Shown in pieces: positions 27,009 to 35,702 of a stretch of DNA of 64,000 nt (position 1 is the stretch's first letter; each line of letters starts with the position of its first letter). This stretch comes from an uncultured Lachnospiraceae bacterium (GTDB lineage Bacteria > Bacillota > Clostridia > Lachnospirales > Lachnospiraceae), in NCBI GenBank assembly GCA_910584965.1, contig CAJUDZ010000012.1, positions 38,634 to 102,633 on the forward strand, read 5' to 3'. The notes under the pieces are model-generated. The model was given only the letters and a program-made list of their open reading frames with translations. It was not told the DNA's origin and made no database searches. The translations under genes and the position numbers were made by a program.

Positions 27009-27302
27009 ATGCGGAAGGAAAAAGAAAACAAACCAAAACAGGCGATCGCGCTGGAGTTTGATCCGTCGGACGAGGCGCCGAGAGTCATCGCTTCCGGGCG
27101 GGGGGCGCTGGCGGAGCGAATCATCGAGAAAGCGAAGGAAGCGGATGTCCCGGTGCACCGGGACGATAAACTGGCGGATACGCTGTCCCGGCTGGATATC
27201 GGGGAAATGATTCCGCCGGAGCTTTATGAGGTCGTGGCGGAAATCCTTGTATTCGTGGATTCCATGGATAAGATTAAGGCGAAACTGGCCAGGGGAAATT
27301 AG
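27009..27302 (+). CDS. FlhB C-terminal-domain homologue (YlqH/FlhX type)
   Basis: A 97-residue protein matching only the cytoplasmic C-terminal domain of FlhB/EscU export switches: AIALEFDPSDEAPRVIASG, then LAERIIEKAKEADVPVH and IPPELYEVVAEILVFV. It has no membrane part. Where FlhB has the self-cleaving NPTH, this protein has NKPKQ. It is therefore like the product after cleavage and cannot cleave itself. The start is the second of two nearby ATGs, 7 nt after GGGGG; the first is only 1 nt away. It lies directly after the FliK-like gene, its expected partner in flagellar systems. Confidence 0.82.
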   Translation: MRKEKENKPKQAIALEFDPSDEAPRVIASGRGALAERIIEKAKEADVPVHRDDKLADTLSRLDIGEMIPPELYEVVAEILVFVDSMDKIKAKLARGN

Positions 27303-27367
27303 GCTGAGAGACCGGCTTTATCGCCGGTTTTGCCATCGCGGCAGACGACTTTGATATGGAGGACGGA

Positions 27368-27721
27368 TTGAACAGAAGAAAAATCGGAATGGAACAGGAA
27401 GAACGGGCCTGTCAGTATCTGACGGAACGCGGCGTCAGAATCCGGGAACGAAATTTTCGGTGCAGGCAGGGGGAAATCGACATCATCGGCTGTGAAAAAG
27501 AGTATCTTGTATTTTTTGAGGTAAAATATAGAAGAGATGATTCCAGAGGAAACGCCGCGGAGGCCGTCGGCTTTCGGAAACAGAGGAAAATATGCCGGGT
27601 ATCCGATTATTACCGGATGATACACGGGTGTCCTTCGGATACACCGGTCCGTTTCGATGTGATAGCGATGGACGGCGGCAGAATCGAATGGATTCGTGAC
27701 GCCTTCTCTTATATTGGCTGA
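27368..27721 (+). CDS. yraN: YraN/UPF0102 family endonuclease-like protein
   Basis: A 117-residue protein of the UPF0102 family, related in fold to Holliday-junction and restriction nucleases. The motifs are QGEIDIIG (Glu, Asp) and FFEVKYRRDDSRGNAAEAV (Glu-x-Lys), the PD-(D/E)XK pattern. The cellular role is not established. The start is TTG, 5 nt after GGAGG; the upstream ATG overlaps that site. The position next to rnhB-ylqH is conserved in Firmicutes. Confidence 0.87.
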   Translation: MNRRKIGMEQEERACQYLTERGVRIRERNFRCRQGEIDIIGCEKEYLVFFEVKYRRDDSRGNAAEAVGFRKQRKICRVSDYYRMIHGCPSDTPVRFDVIAMDGGRIEWIRDAFSYIG

Positions 27722-27747
27722 AAATTTGAAAAGGAGTGGATATTGAT

Positions 27748-28608
27748 ATGGAGAAAATCAGGAGAAAGCCGGGCAGACAGCAGATCAGACAAAACCGGCA
27801 TGATGAGACGGAATATCTGAATTTTCCGCTTTTAGAGGAAACCGGGCTTGCGCGGCATCTTTTTTCTACCAGACTGGGCGGTGTGAGCGGCGGCATCTTT
27901 TCTTCCATGAATCTCAGTTACACGCGGGGCGATGATCGGGCGGCGGTGGATGAAAATTACCGACGGATTGCCAAAGCGCTGGGCTGTCAGGTGGAAGATA
28001 TTGTCTGCTCCGACCAGACCCACACGACGAATATCAGGATTGTGGAGGAGAAGGACAGAGGAAAAGGCGTTTTGTATCCGAAGGATTATACGGACGTGGA
28101 CGGGCTGATCACCGATGTGCCCGGCATAGTTCTTGCGACTTTTTATGCGGACTGCGTCCCGCTTTTTTTTATTGATGTGGAAAAAAAGGCGGTCGGCCTG
28201 TCTCATTCGGGCTGGCGGGGAACGGTGGGCCGGATGGGGCGGCGTACGATAGAAGAGATGGGCCGGGCATATGGAACGCGGCCGGAAAATGTGACGGCCG
28301 CGATCGGACCGTCGATCTGTCAGGACTGCTATGAGGTCAGCGAGGATGTGGCGGAGGCTTTTCGGAAGGAATTTCACGGGCCGGGGCAGGAGAAAGAAAT
28401 CCTGAAGGAAAAGGGAGACGGGAAGTATCAGCTCGACCTGTGGAAGGCCAACCGCATTGTGCTGGAAGAAGCCGGCATCCGTACCGAAAAGATACAGATA
28501 ACGGATATCTGTACCTGCTGTAATCCCGATTATCTTTTTTCTCACAGGGCCAGTCAGGGGAAACGCGGCAATCTCGGAGCATTTTTAGGACTTCTTCCGG
28601 TAAATTAA
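27748..28608 (+). CDS. pgeF: Peptidoglycan editing factor PgeF (YfiH, multicopper oxidase-like fold)
   Basis: A 286-residue protein of the YfiH/DUF152 family, which has been linked to correcting misbuilt peptidoglycan precursors and to purine nucleoside phosphorylase activity. The metal/active-site residues are seen in CSDQTHTTNI (His), FYADCVPLFF (Cys) and LSHSGWRGTVG (His), with AAIGPSICQDCYEVSEDV following. AAGGAG stands 11 nt before the ATG; an in-frame GTG overlapping that site is unlikely. It ends the rplS cluster. Confidence 0.9.
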   Translation: MEKIRRKPGRQQIRQNRHDETEYLNFPLLEETGLARHLFSTRLGGVSGGIFSSMNLSYTRGDDRAAVDENYRRIAKALGCQVEDIVCSDQTHTTNIRIVEEKDRGKGVLYPKDYTDVDGLITDVPGIVLATFYADCVPLFFIDVEKKAVGLSHSGWRGTVGRMGRRTIEEMGRAYGTRPENVTAAIGPSICQDCYEVSEDVAEAFRKEFHGPGQEKEILKEKGDGKYQLDLWKANRIVLEEAGIRTEKIQITDICTCCNPDYLFSHRASQGKRGNLGAFLGLLPVN

Positions 28609-28724
28609 GAAAATATTAAATAAAATCCCACCAGTTTTTTTCATTTTATATGTTTCAATAGAGATAACCCTAAGTCAGCTGTCAAAAAAGAAACGGCTGG
28701 CACGACAAAAGAGAGGTAGAGCAG

Positions 28725-29417
28725 ATGGCGAATATTCTTGTATGTGATGATGATAAGGAAATCGTGGATGCAATAGAAATTTATCTGTTGCAGGAAGGCT
28801 ATCAGATCTTCAAGGCGTATGACGGAGAACAGGCAATCAGAATTTTAAAGCAGACGACCATTCATCTTCTGATTATGGATGTTATGATGCCAAGACTTGA
28901 CGGTATCCATGCGACGCTGAAAATCAGAGAGTATTCCAGCATTCCGATTATTATTCTTTCCGCCAAATCAGAGGACAGCGACAAAATCCTGGGTTTAAAT
29001 ATCGGGGCTGACGATTATGTGACGAAGCCTTTTAATCCGTTGGAACTGGTAGCAAGGGTGAAGTCCAATTTAAGGCGGTATACGATGCTTGGCAATCTCA
29101 ATACGGAGAACAATGCGCTGTTTCGGGTAGGGGGGCTTTGTATAAATGACGATACGAAGGAAGTTACCGTTGACGGCGAGGGTGTAAAGCTGACGCCGAT
29201 CGAGTATAATATTCTGCTTCTGCTTGTCAAAAACTGCGGCAGGGTCTTTTCCATCGACCAGATTTATGAAAGCATCTGGAACGAGGAAGCAATCGGTGCG
29301 GATAATACGGTGGCGGTGCATATCCGGCATATCCGTGAGAAGATTGAGATCAATCCCAAAGACCCGCGTTATCTGAAAGTCGTATGGGGCGTCGGTTATA
29401 AAATCGAGAAACAATAA
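28725..29417 (+). CDS. OmpR/VanR-type response regulator
   Basis: A 230-residue two-component regulator. The receiver domain (1-120) has VCDDD, the phosphorylation site in LLIMDVMMPRLDG, and KPF. A winged-helix DNA-binding domain (about 130-230) ends in VWGVGYKIEKQ. It resembles VanR/VncR-type regulators. GAGAGGT precedes the ATG. The kinase that follows in the same direction, 60 nt away, is its obvious partner. The target is unknown; no operator is evident nearby. Confidence 0.92.
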   Translation: MANILVCDDDKEIVDAIEIYLLQEGYQIFKAYDGEQAIRILKQTTIHLLIMDVMMPRLDGIHATLKIREYSSIPIIILSAKSEDSDKILGLNIGADDYVTKPFNPLELVARVKSNLRRYTMLGNLNTENNALFRVGGLCINDDTKEVTVDGEGVKLTPIEYNILLLLVKNCGRVFSIDQIYESIWNEEAIGADNTVAVHIRHIREKIEINPKDPRYLKVVWGVGYKIEKQ

Positions 29418-29477
29418 AAGAGGGGCGGGAGGAGAAAGCCCGGTATCGTTTCATGGAAGAAAGGCATGGTTGGGATT

Positions 29478-32084
29478 ATGAAAAGCAGAAAAAGAAAGGC
29501 AGGAAGGAACGCCAGGGCGGTTTTGCAGGTGCTTCAGCATTTGCTTCTTGTAATGGCCGTTACAGCCCTGCTCATTGTAACGACCGGCTCCACGGTTGTT
29601 GTACAGGGGATTTCGGATAAGGAAAGCTATAATCTTCACGCATCGGATCAGGAAAAAACGTATGAGGAATCGAAGCTGTTCAATACGATATACGGCAGGG
29701 CGGTAACGGATATCATACGATATGGCGTGATTCGGAGTCAGCTGGAGACGGACGGTGAATTTGACGGGAAGAAAATCATCGATGTGACGGCATATAACTG
29801 CCGGGATACGGGAATACCGGAGCAGTATGTAACCGCAAGATACTATCTGGAAGATTTGCTGAAATGGCAGAATTACGGGATGGAATACACGGCCAACGAT
29901 ATGACGGTTCAGCAGATCAGAGATTTTTTAAACGATCGTACCATGTTGACGATGGTGGATCCGGACAGCAAATATTATAATACTTCCGATGCCAATTATA
30001 TGAAGGCGGATATCGGTTCTTATACTTTTGTGGACGACGTATCTGCCAACATGCTTTCATCGGGGAAATGGGACGAATGGTACGAAGGGGATGAAGTACT
30101 TCAGCTGAATGTACTGGTAAACCGTTATAAGACGGTGGACGGGAAAAATATCGAAGAGTATACGGCAGACCCGGAGAGTTATGTACGTCTTTGCGAGAAT
30201 GTATCGAAGGCGATGCAGAGCCTCGCTTATAATTATGACGAATACCTGACTTATCAGGCGTATTATGACAGTGGGAATACCAATCTCCGCTACTGTATCG
30301 AAAAAACGGTGGGAGACCATACGGAATATTTTACCAACATGGAAGACCTGATCTCTTTGGAGGAATTGAAGAGAGGGCTTGCGGATGCCAACATGGCGGA
30401 GTTTTTTCAAAGCTGTTTTGATACGAAGTTTGCGGACAGCCGGAGCAAATATCTGTATTACAGCCCTTCCGAGATGATCTATGAAAGCAATTCCGCGATT
30501 CAGGAAAGAACGATACAGAGCATTGTGCGGGAATATGATTACGCATATCCGGAAAGCATCCGTATCTGGATCGGCGTGGATGCCTCTTATCCGGTAAATG
30601 ACGCTTTTACTCAGGGAAAAGCCGGGTTCCAGAATTATCTTCCGTATTTCTGGCAGTGGATCACGCTGGCGGTCATATCGATTGTACTGTATTTTATGAT
30701 TCTGGTTTATCTGACGGGCGCGGCCGGCAGAGAGCAGGACGCGGAAGGCAACGCGTATATTCTGCTGAACGGATTTGACACGATACCGACGGAAGCGGCC
30801 CTGCTTCTCGGTATGCTGACGGCGGCGGCCATTGTGGGCGCGGCGTATGCGGTCAGCCGGTTCATTGTGAATTATGAGAATGTCTATACGGTCTGGTTTA
30901 AAATAGCGGCGGGCGCTGTCGTACTTCTCGTCGATGTGGTTTTCTGCTATTTTTATTACAGTCTGGTCAGAAGAATCCGGGCCGGGATTTTCTGGAAGAA
31001 CAGCTGGCTGAAAAGAATCGTGCATGAATGTTCTCTGCTGTGCCTGGAAGTATACGACAACGGAAATATCGTGGTCAGGACATGGGGACCGTATATCGCG
31101 TTTCTGGCTTTTAACCTGTTCATGATACTGGTGGGAATTTTTACGGGAGTACCGTTACTGCTCGGCATTCTGGTCGATTTTGCCGTGGATATGTGTGTAG
31201 GCGTGCTTTTGTATCTGGATGTGAAAGAGCGGCAGAATATTGTAACGGGGATTGAAAAGATCGCGGAAGGGAACTTCTCCTATCAGATCAGCCAGGAGAA
31301 GCTGCATGGAGACAATCTTGTGCTTGCCAGATCGGTGAACAGCATCGGGAACGGCATTAAGACCGCGGTGGAAATCAGTATGAAAGATGAACGCATGAAA
31401 GCGGATCTGATTACGAATGTTTCTCATGATATCAAAACGCCTTTGACGTCCATCATCAATTATGTGGATTTGATTAAGCGGGAAAAAGTGGACAACGAGC
31501 GGGTGAGAAGCTATATACAGGTGCTGGATGAAAAGTCGCAGCGGTTGAAACAGCTGACCGACGATCTGGTGGAAGCGAGCAAGATTTCTTCCGGCAATAT
31601 CAATCTGCATTTTGAAAGAATCAATGTAACGGAGCTGCTCAATCAGACCATCGGGGAGTTTTCCGAGAAATTTGATGAGAAAAAACTGACGGTCGTCATG
31701 AATGTCAATGCGGCGGGGGCCGTTATCAAAGCGGACAGCAGAAGTATCTGGCGCGTGATGGAAAATCTTTTCAACAACGTCTGCAAATACGCGCTGGAAG
31801 GAACGAGGGTATATATCGCGATTAACAGCCAGGCTGGAAAAGACGGGACGGAGCGGGAATTGATAGAAATTTCCATTAAAAATATTTCGGCAAAAGAACT
31901 GAACTGTAACCCGGAAGAACTGACGGAGCGTTTTATCCGGGGGGATGAGTCCAGGACGACGGAAGGCAGCGGGCTTGGCCTGTCCATTGCCAAGAATCTG
32001 ACGGAGGCGCAGCATGGCTCATTTGAAATTTCACTGGATGGTGATTTATTCAAGGTTATTCTGACTTTTCCGATGATGGAGTGA
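29478..32084 (+). CDS. Large multi-pass sensor histidine kinase
   Basis: An 868-residue kinase. Membrane segment 1 is near 15-38, followed by an extracytoplasmic domain of about 350 residues. A cluster of four to five membrane segments lies at about 395-570, then a HAMP-like linker. The HisKA helix has NVSHDIKTPLTSIINYVDLI, and the HATPase domain has NLFNNVCKYALEGT and EGSGLGLSIAKNLT. This layout resembles VanS-like kinases of Clostridia with multiple internal membrane spans. An in-frame ATG 12 nt upstream directly abuts AAAGG and would be inefficient, so the ATG followed by KSRKRK is chosen. The signal is unknown. Confidence 0.9.
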   Translation: MKSRKRKAGRNARAVLQVLQHLLLVMAVTALLIVTTGSTVVVQGISDKESYNLHASDQEKTYEESKLFNTIYGRAVTDIIRYGVIRSQLETDGEFDGKKIIDVTAYNCRDTGIPEQYVTARYYLEDLLKWQNYGMEYTANDMTVQQIRDFLNDRTMLTMVDPDSKYYNTSDANYMKADIGSYTFVDDVSANMLSSGKWDEWYEGDEVLQLNVLVNRYKTVDGKNIEEYTADPESYVRLCENVSKAMQSLAYNYDEYLTYQAYYDSGNTNLRYCIEKTVGDHTEYFTNMEDLISLEELKRGLADANMAEFFQSCFDTKFADSRSKYLYYSPSEMIYESNSAIQERTIQSIVREYDYAYPESIRIWIGVDASYPVNDAFTQGKAGFQNYLPYFWQWITLAVISIVLYFMILVYLTGAAGREQDAEGNAYILLNGFDTIPTEAALLLGMLTAAAIVGAAYAVSRFIVNYENVYTVWFKIAAGAVVLLVDVVFCYFYYSLVRRIRAGIFWKNSWLKRIVHECSLLCLEVYDNGNIVVRTWGPYIAFLAFNLFMILVGIFTGVPLLLGILVDFAVDMCVGVLLYLDVKERQNIVTGIEKIAEGNFSYQISQEKLHGDNLVLARSVNSIGNGIKTAVEISMKDERMKADLITNVSHDIKTPLTSIINYVDLIKREKVDNERVRSYIQVLDEKSQRLKQLTDDLVEASKISSGNINLHFERINVTELLNQTIGEFSEKFDEKKLTVVMNVNAAGAVIKADSRSIWRVMENLFNNVCKYALEGTRVYIAINSQAGKDGTERELIEISIKNISAKELNCNPEELTERFIRGDESRTTEGSGLGLSIAKNLTEAQHGSFEISLDGDLFKVILTFPMME

Positions 32085-32112
32085 TCTGACGGAATGTTCT
32101 GACAACAAAAAA

Positions 32113-32155
32113 GAAAACCGGCAATAACTGGCAGAACTGGTTATTGCCGGTTTTC
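32113..32155. terminator. Bidirectional terminator between the kinase and HD-GYP genes
   Basis: A 16-bp perfect stem (32113-32128 with 32140-32155; core ACCGGCAATAAC) has A- and T-rich ends on both sides. It separates two convergent genes. Confidence 0.82.
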
Positions 32156-32185
32156 CTATGTTTTTGGCAGTATATGCAGCGGTGG

Positions 32186-33283
32186 TTAGTCGCTGATATA
32201 TTTTTTGACAATCGATTCCATATCGGCCCGCACTTCGATAAAGGCCTGAACGAGTTTCGAAGAAAATGCGCCGCTTTGTCCGTTGACAATGATCTGATAG
32301 GCTTTTTCGGTATCGTACGCCGCTTTGTAAACGCGTTTGGAGGTGAGTGCATCATAGACGTCCACAAGGGAAACGATCTGTGCGGCGATGCTGATATTCT
32401 CGCCTTTTAATTCGTCAGGATATCCGCTCCCATCGTATTTTTCATGATGATGCCTTGCAATATCATACGTATAATCATAAAAATCCTTATCCTGTATATG
32501 GATGATTTTTTCAATGATTTCCGCGCCCTTTGTCGTATGGGACTTTATGACCTCGTATTCGTCCGCCGTCAGTTTTCCGGGCTTTAATAAGATACTGTCC
32601 GGGATTACAATTTTGCCGATATCGTGCAGAGACGAAGCCCAGCCGATCATTTCCAGTTTCTCGGCTGTAAGTGCATATTCCGGATACAGCTTCATCACGC
32701 TTGTCCCGAGACAGACGGAAAGCAGACGAGTCCTCTTGATATGCTGCTTCGATTCCAGATTTCTGAATTCGACGAGATTGCTCATGGAATCCACGAGGAT
32801 TTCATTCATATATTTCATTCGTTTTGCCTGAAGCCTCAGTATCTGATTCTGTTTTTTCAATTTTTCGGTCTGGCTTTTGACTGTGACTTCCAGCAGCATT
32901 TTATACTGGAACAGATCAACGACGTTTTCAACGACCTGCCTTACGACATCGGATTGATAAGGCTTCTTGATATAGCTCATGACGCCGTGCTCATAACCCA
33001 TTTTTTCGGATTCGGGAGAATCTTCGCTTGTGATCATGATAAAGGGGATTTTGGTCAGAAGCTTCCTTTCACCAAGTTTTTCCAGCATCTGGAAACCGTT
33101 CATAACCGGCATCATATTATCCAGCAGAACGACCGCGATGGAATGCGCGTTCGTTCTTAAAAGTTCAATGCCTTCTCTGCCGTTGCAGGCTTCCAGAATT
33201 TTATATTTATCCCGAAAAATTTCTGTCAGGATCTGTCTGCTGGACACATCGTCGTCAATGACTAATATTGTATCATATTTCAT
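32186..33283 (-). CDS. Response regulator with HD-GYP output (putative cyclic-di-GMP phosphodiesterase)
   Basis: A 365-residue protein. The receiver domain (1-125) has VIDDDV, phospho-Asp in LLDNMMP and KKPY. A helical linker follows, then an HD-GYP domain with LHDIGKIVIPDSILLKPGKLT-type metal site and HHHEKYDGSGYPDELKG. These match active c-di-GMP (or cGAMP) hydrolases. The HD pair and the GYP triad are intact, so activity is expected. It has no cognate kinase next to it. It lies downstream, on the same strand, of the FapA-like gene. No c-di-GMP riboswitch was seen in the window. Confidence 0.92.
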   Translation of the reverse strand: MKYDTILVIDDDVSSRQILTEIFRDKYKILEACNGREGIELLRTNAHSIAVVLLDNMMPVMNGFQMLEKLGERKLLTKIPFIMITSEDSPESEKMGYEHGVMSYIKKPYQSDVVRQVVENVVDLFQYKMLLEVTVKSQTEKLKKQNQILRLQAKRMKYMNEILVDSMSNLVEFRNLESKQHIKRTRLLSVCLGTSVMKLYPEYALTAEKLEMIGWASSLHDIGKIVIPDSILLKPGKLTADEYEVIKSHTTKGAEIIEKIIHIQDKDFYDYTYDIARHHHEKYDGSGYPDELKGENISIAAQIVSLVDVYDALTSKRVYKAAYDTEKAYQIIVNGQSGAFSSKLVQAFIEVRADMESIVKKYISD

Positions 33284-33512
33284 GTTTAAAATCCCATGCT
33301 TTCTTTTTTATTTTATAGGATGATGTCAAGAGCACCTTTGGTGGTACACTCATATCATATATTGCGATTGCAAGCACGCCTGCATATGGGGCAGAACAGG
33401 TGCGAGGCACCCTTTTGCCCCTCTGATCTCCATAGGAAATTGCGACCGGGTAAATCATTTCAGGGGAGAATGCGAAGCATTCTCATAATCGTCGCCGCCG
33501 GGCGACGATTTT
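33284..33512. other. Structured intergenic region with nested hairpins
   Basis: This 229-nt gap holds at least three inverted repeats. A nested pair has GGGGCA (33388-33393) with TGCCCC (33416-33421) enclosing GGTGC/GCACC. An 8-bp hairpin GAGAATGC/GCATTCTC spans 33466-33484. A 10-bp GC-rich hairpin spans 33487-33510 and is followed by T4. No convincing gene is present. The last hairpin can end plus-strand transcripts, yet no plus-strand gene precedes it. Promoters for the HD-GYP gene should lie in this region, but I could not fix one. Confidence 0.6.
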
Positions 33513-35624
33513 TTATAGTTTGAGCATTACCACGCGCTTATTCCGCAGCTTGAAAATGACTCTGCTGACATTTGACGGAAGCAGATATTTGATGGTATTG
33601 ATCGTAATAACGCTTCCTTCGTATGCGTTTCCTCTGACACAGACGGGATCTTTCATGTTCTGCTCCGGGTCGGTCAGGTTGGCAAGTTTGGATGCTTCCG
33701 CATCGAGTTCGGCCAGTTCGTGATCTTTTGCAACGATTGCGCCGTTGAGTTTTTTAATAATTTCTTCGGCCAGTTCCTTTTTGGAAGGAAGTGCCTTCAA
33801 TATTTTATTCCATTCATTTTCCAGTGCGGACAGCTGATTCAGAATCTGTAATCTTTTATCCGCAAATCTGGCCTGTTCTTTATTATAGGTATCATTTCTG
33901 CCAATTTCCAGAACCGTCCGGAGATGAGAGCTGTTTCCGAGGTTATAAGTATCGACGCCTCTGACGGCACAGATCCGTCCGCCGAGCAGCATTCCCTTGC
34001 TTCCGGAAACGATAACTTTTCCCAGCGTATTAATGTTGCTGTTCATAATATAGTTGGCCTTGACATTTCCGCCGGCATTGATGTTGGCAGCTTCGAAAAA
34101 GCTTCCGGAAACCTCGCCGTCCGCTTCGATAAAACAGTCGTTTTTGGAACAGCTTCCCTTTTTGATCATGACGTTTCCGCCGGCAATCAATCTTCCGGTT
34201 TCCACGTTGTGCTCGATAATGATATCGCCCGTCGCTTTTATGTAACCGCCGGAATAAACGCTGCCGATGACATATACGGAGCCGTCGACTTCCAGTTTGC
34301 CGGTAACTGCCGTTACATCTTCTCTGACAACGATCATGTTGGAAATGATAATTCGGCCGTTCACAAATTCAAATTTACCGTTCATACGGGAAAGATAGGT
34401 TATACCGTCTTCGGCGATCGTAAAGCCGACGCCTTTCAGCGGATTTTTTTCGAGCCCGTTATTGGCATGGATTACTTCACCGAATACGTTCTGCCCGTCG
34501 TGCCCTTTTTCCGCCCGGTGGTAAACGGCTATTTTTTCACCTTCATCCACCATTTCAAAGGCTTCGATGTTTACATAATCAACACCGCCGTCCGGAAGCG
34601 GCGCAGGAATACGGGGAAGATCGAGTCTGACAAAAAATTCAAACCAGCCGTCCTTTCCTTTTTCGGCGGGCGTTCCTTCGGCAATCAGAATTTTTTCATT
34701 CATCCTTCGCTGGCTGATCATATTGGTTATCGCGTCCCGTTTGATTCCGATGGAAATGCCTCTGTTTTCAAGATCACGATAAATATCTTCTTCCGTGACC
34801 ATATTACCGGGAATCCAGGGAATGTACGCATATGCCTTGTTACCGTTGTCCTCTACCGAAATGTTAAATTCTTTTTTCCGCAGGGCGCTGAGACTGGCGG
34901 TCAGGCTGTCGGTTTCGGCCGATCTTGTCGTTTTGGCGTTTGCAAGAAGCTCTTCCCGCTTTTTCTTCATATCGGTGCCGGAAAAGATAAGCTTGGCATA
35001 GGAAGACACGTCCAGACCTTCTTCCAGCCCGAGCCGGATTTCCCGCATCTGCCAGTGGTTGAACAGATAGTTTGTATAAAAAGATATTTTCAGCTTCTTT
35101 TCCAATCCGAGCCGGATTTCCTGCATCTGCATCCAGTTGTATTTCGCATCTGCGTATTTGGAAACATCCAGTCCTTCATACAACCCGATTCTGATTTCAT
35201 GAATCTGCTGTGAATACATATCGTCTGTCAGCCATTGATCGAGCGGCAGGCCTTCTTCCAGAGCGAGTCTGATCTGCTCCAGTTCGCTGCTTTCAAAACC
35301 TCTGTCCAGGTAGGGAGTAAGATCGGTAGAAGAGTAGAAAGAAAGACGGATCTGTTTCATCGTGTTATAGCCGTAGGCCGAATCCGCATAGGCGGAAACA
35401 TTGACTTTATCCTTCAGCCCCATACGAATCTGTTCCATCTGCATCCAGTTCAGTTCCGGTTTGGAATAAATGGAAACATCCAGACCTTCTTCCAGGCCGA
35501 GCCGGATTTCCTGATTCTGTTCTTCCAGATAGGATTGTTTATCCAACATTTGGAAGGGAAGCTTCGATTTTAGATTTTTCATGCTTTTTCCGGGCTGTAT
35601 TTTGCCAGGGTTTGAATCGTTCAT
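33513..35624 (-). CDS. FapA/DUF342 family protein with seven 26-residue N-terminal repeats
   Basis: A 703-residue soluble protein. Residues 37-218 are seven uninterrupted 26-residue repeats with consensus like MxEIRLGLEEGLDVSxYA. A short link follows, then the DUF342 (FapA) region: an N-terminal domain (about 265-370), a right-handed beta-helix of short repeats (VTGKLEVDGSVYVIGSVYSG and following), and a C-terminal coiled coil plus beta cap. FapA-like proteins are linked to flagellar assembly, polar localisation and polymer scaffolds, but the exact role is open. The repeats resemble ones I associate with mobile-element proteins of Clostridia. GGAG stands 9 nt before the ATG. The gene is upstream of the HD-GYP gene. 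Confidence 0.85.
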   Translation of the reverse strand: MNDSNPGKIQPGKSMKNLKSKLPFQMLDKQSYLEEQNQEIRLGLEEGLDVSIYSKPELNWMQMEQIRMGLKDKVNVSAYADSAYGYNTMKQIRLSFYSSTDLTPYLDRGFESSELEQIRLALEEGLPLDQWLTDDMYSQQIHEIRIGLYEGLDVSKYADAKYNWMQMQEIRLGLEKKLKISFYTNYLFNHWQMREIRLGLEEGLDVSSYAKLIFSGTDMKKKREELLANAKTTRSAETDSLTASLSALRKKEFNISVEDNGNKAYAYIPWIPGNMVTEEDIYRDLENRGISIGIKRDAITNMISQRRMNEKILIAEGTPAEKGKDGWFEFFVRLDLPRIPAPLPDGGVDYVNIEAFEMVDEGEKIAVYHRAEKGHDGQNVFGEVIHANNGLEKNPLKGVGFTIAEDGITYLSRMNGKFEFVNGRIIISNMIVVREDVTAVTGKLEVDGSVYVIGSVYSGGYIKATGDIIIEHNVETGRLIAGGNVMIKKGSCSKNDCFIEADGEVSGSFFEAANINAGGNVKANYIMNSNINTLGKVIVSGSKGMLLGGRICAVRGVDTYNLGNSSHLRTVLEIGRNDTYNKEQARFADKRLQILNQLSALENEWNKILKALPSKKELAEEIIKKLNGAIVAKDHELAELDAEASKLANLTDPEQNMKDPVCVRGNAYEGSVITINTIKYLLPSNVSRVIFKLRNKRVVMLKL
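34971..35516 (-). repeat. Seven tandem 26-codon repeats
   Basis: Units start at protein residues 37, 63, 89, 115, 141, 167 and 193, all exactly 26 residues. Units 1, 5 and 7 are closest to each other (EIRxGLxEGLDVSxY); units 3 and 4 are most diverged. DNA copies have drifted, so this is an old expansion. Confidence 0.9.
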
Positions 35625-35702
35625 TCTTTTTCTCCATATTTTAATTATAATATACCCATAATATATGTATTATACAGGGACTAAGGAGAAAAGTCCACTG
35701 TT

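Noticed and set aside
29466..29477. Upstream ATG as start of the large histidine kinase
   Set aside because: It is 1 nt from AAAGG, too close for initiation; the ATG four codons later gives a normal basic N-terminus before the first membrane span.
33273..33523. Short frames (61 and 75 codons) in the gap before the HD-GYP gene
   Set aside because: No ribosome binding site, mixed composition and overlap with hairpins; the region is better explained as structured non-coding DNA.
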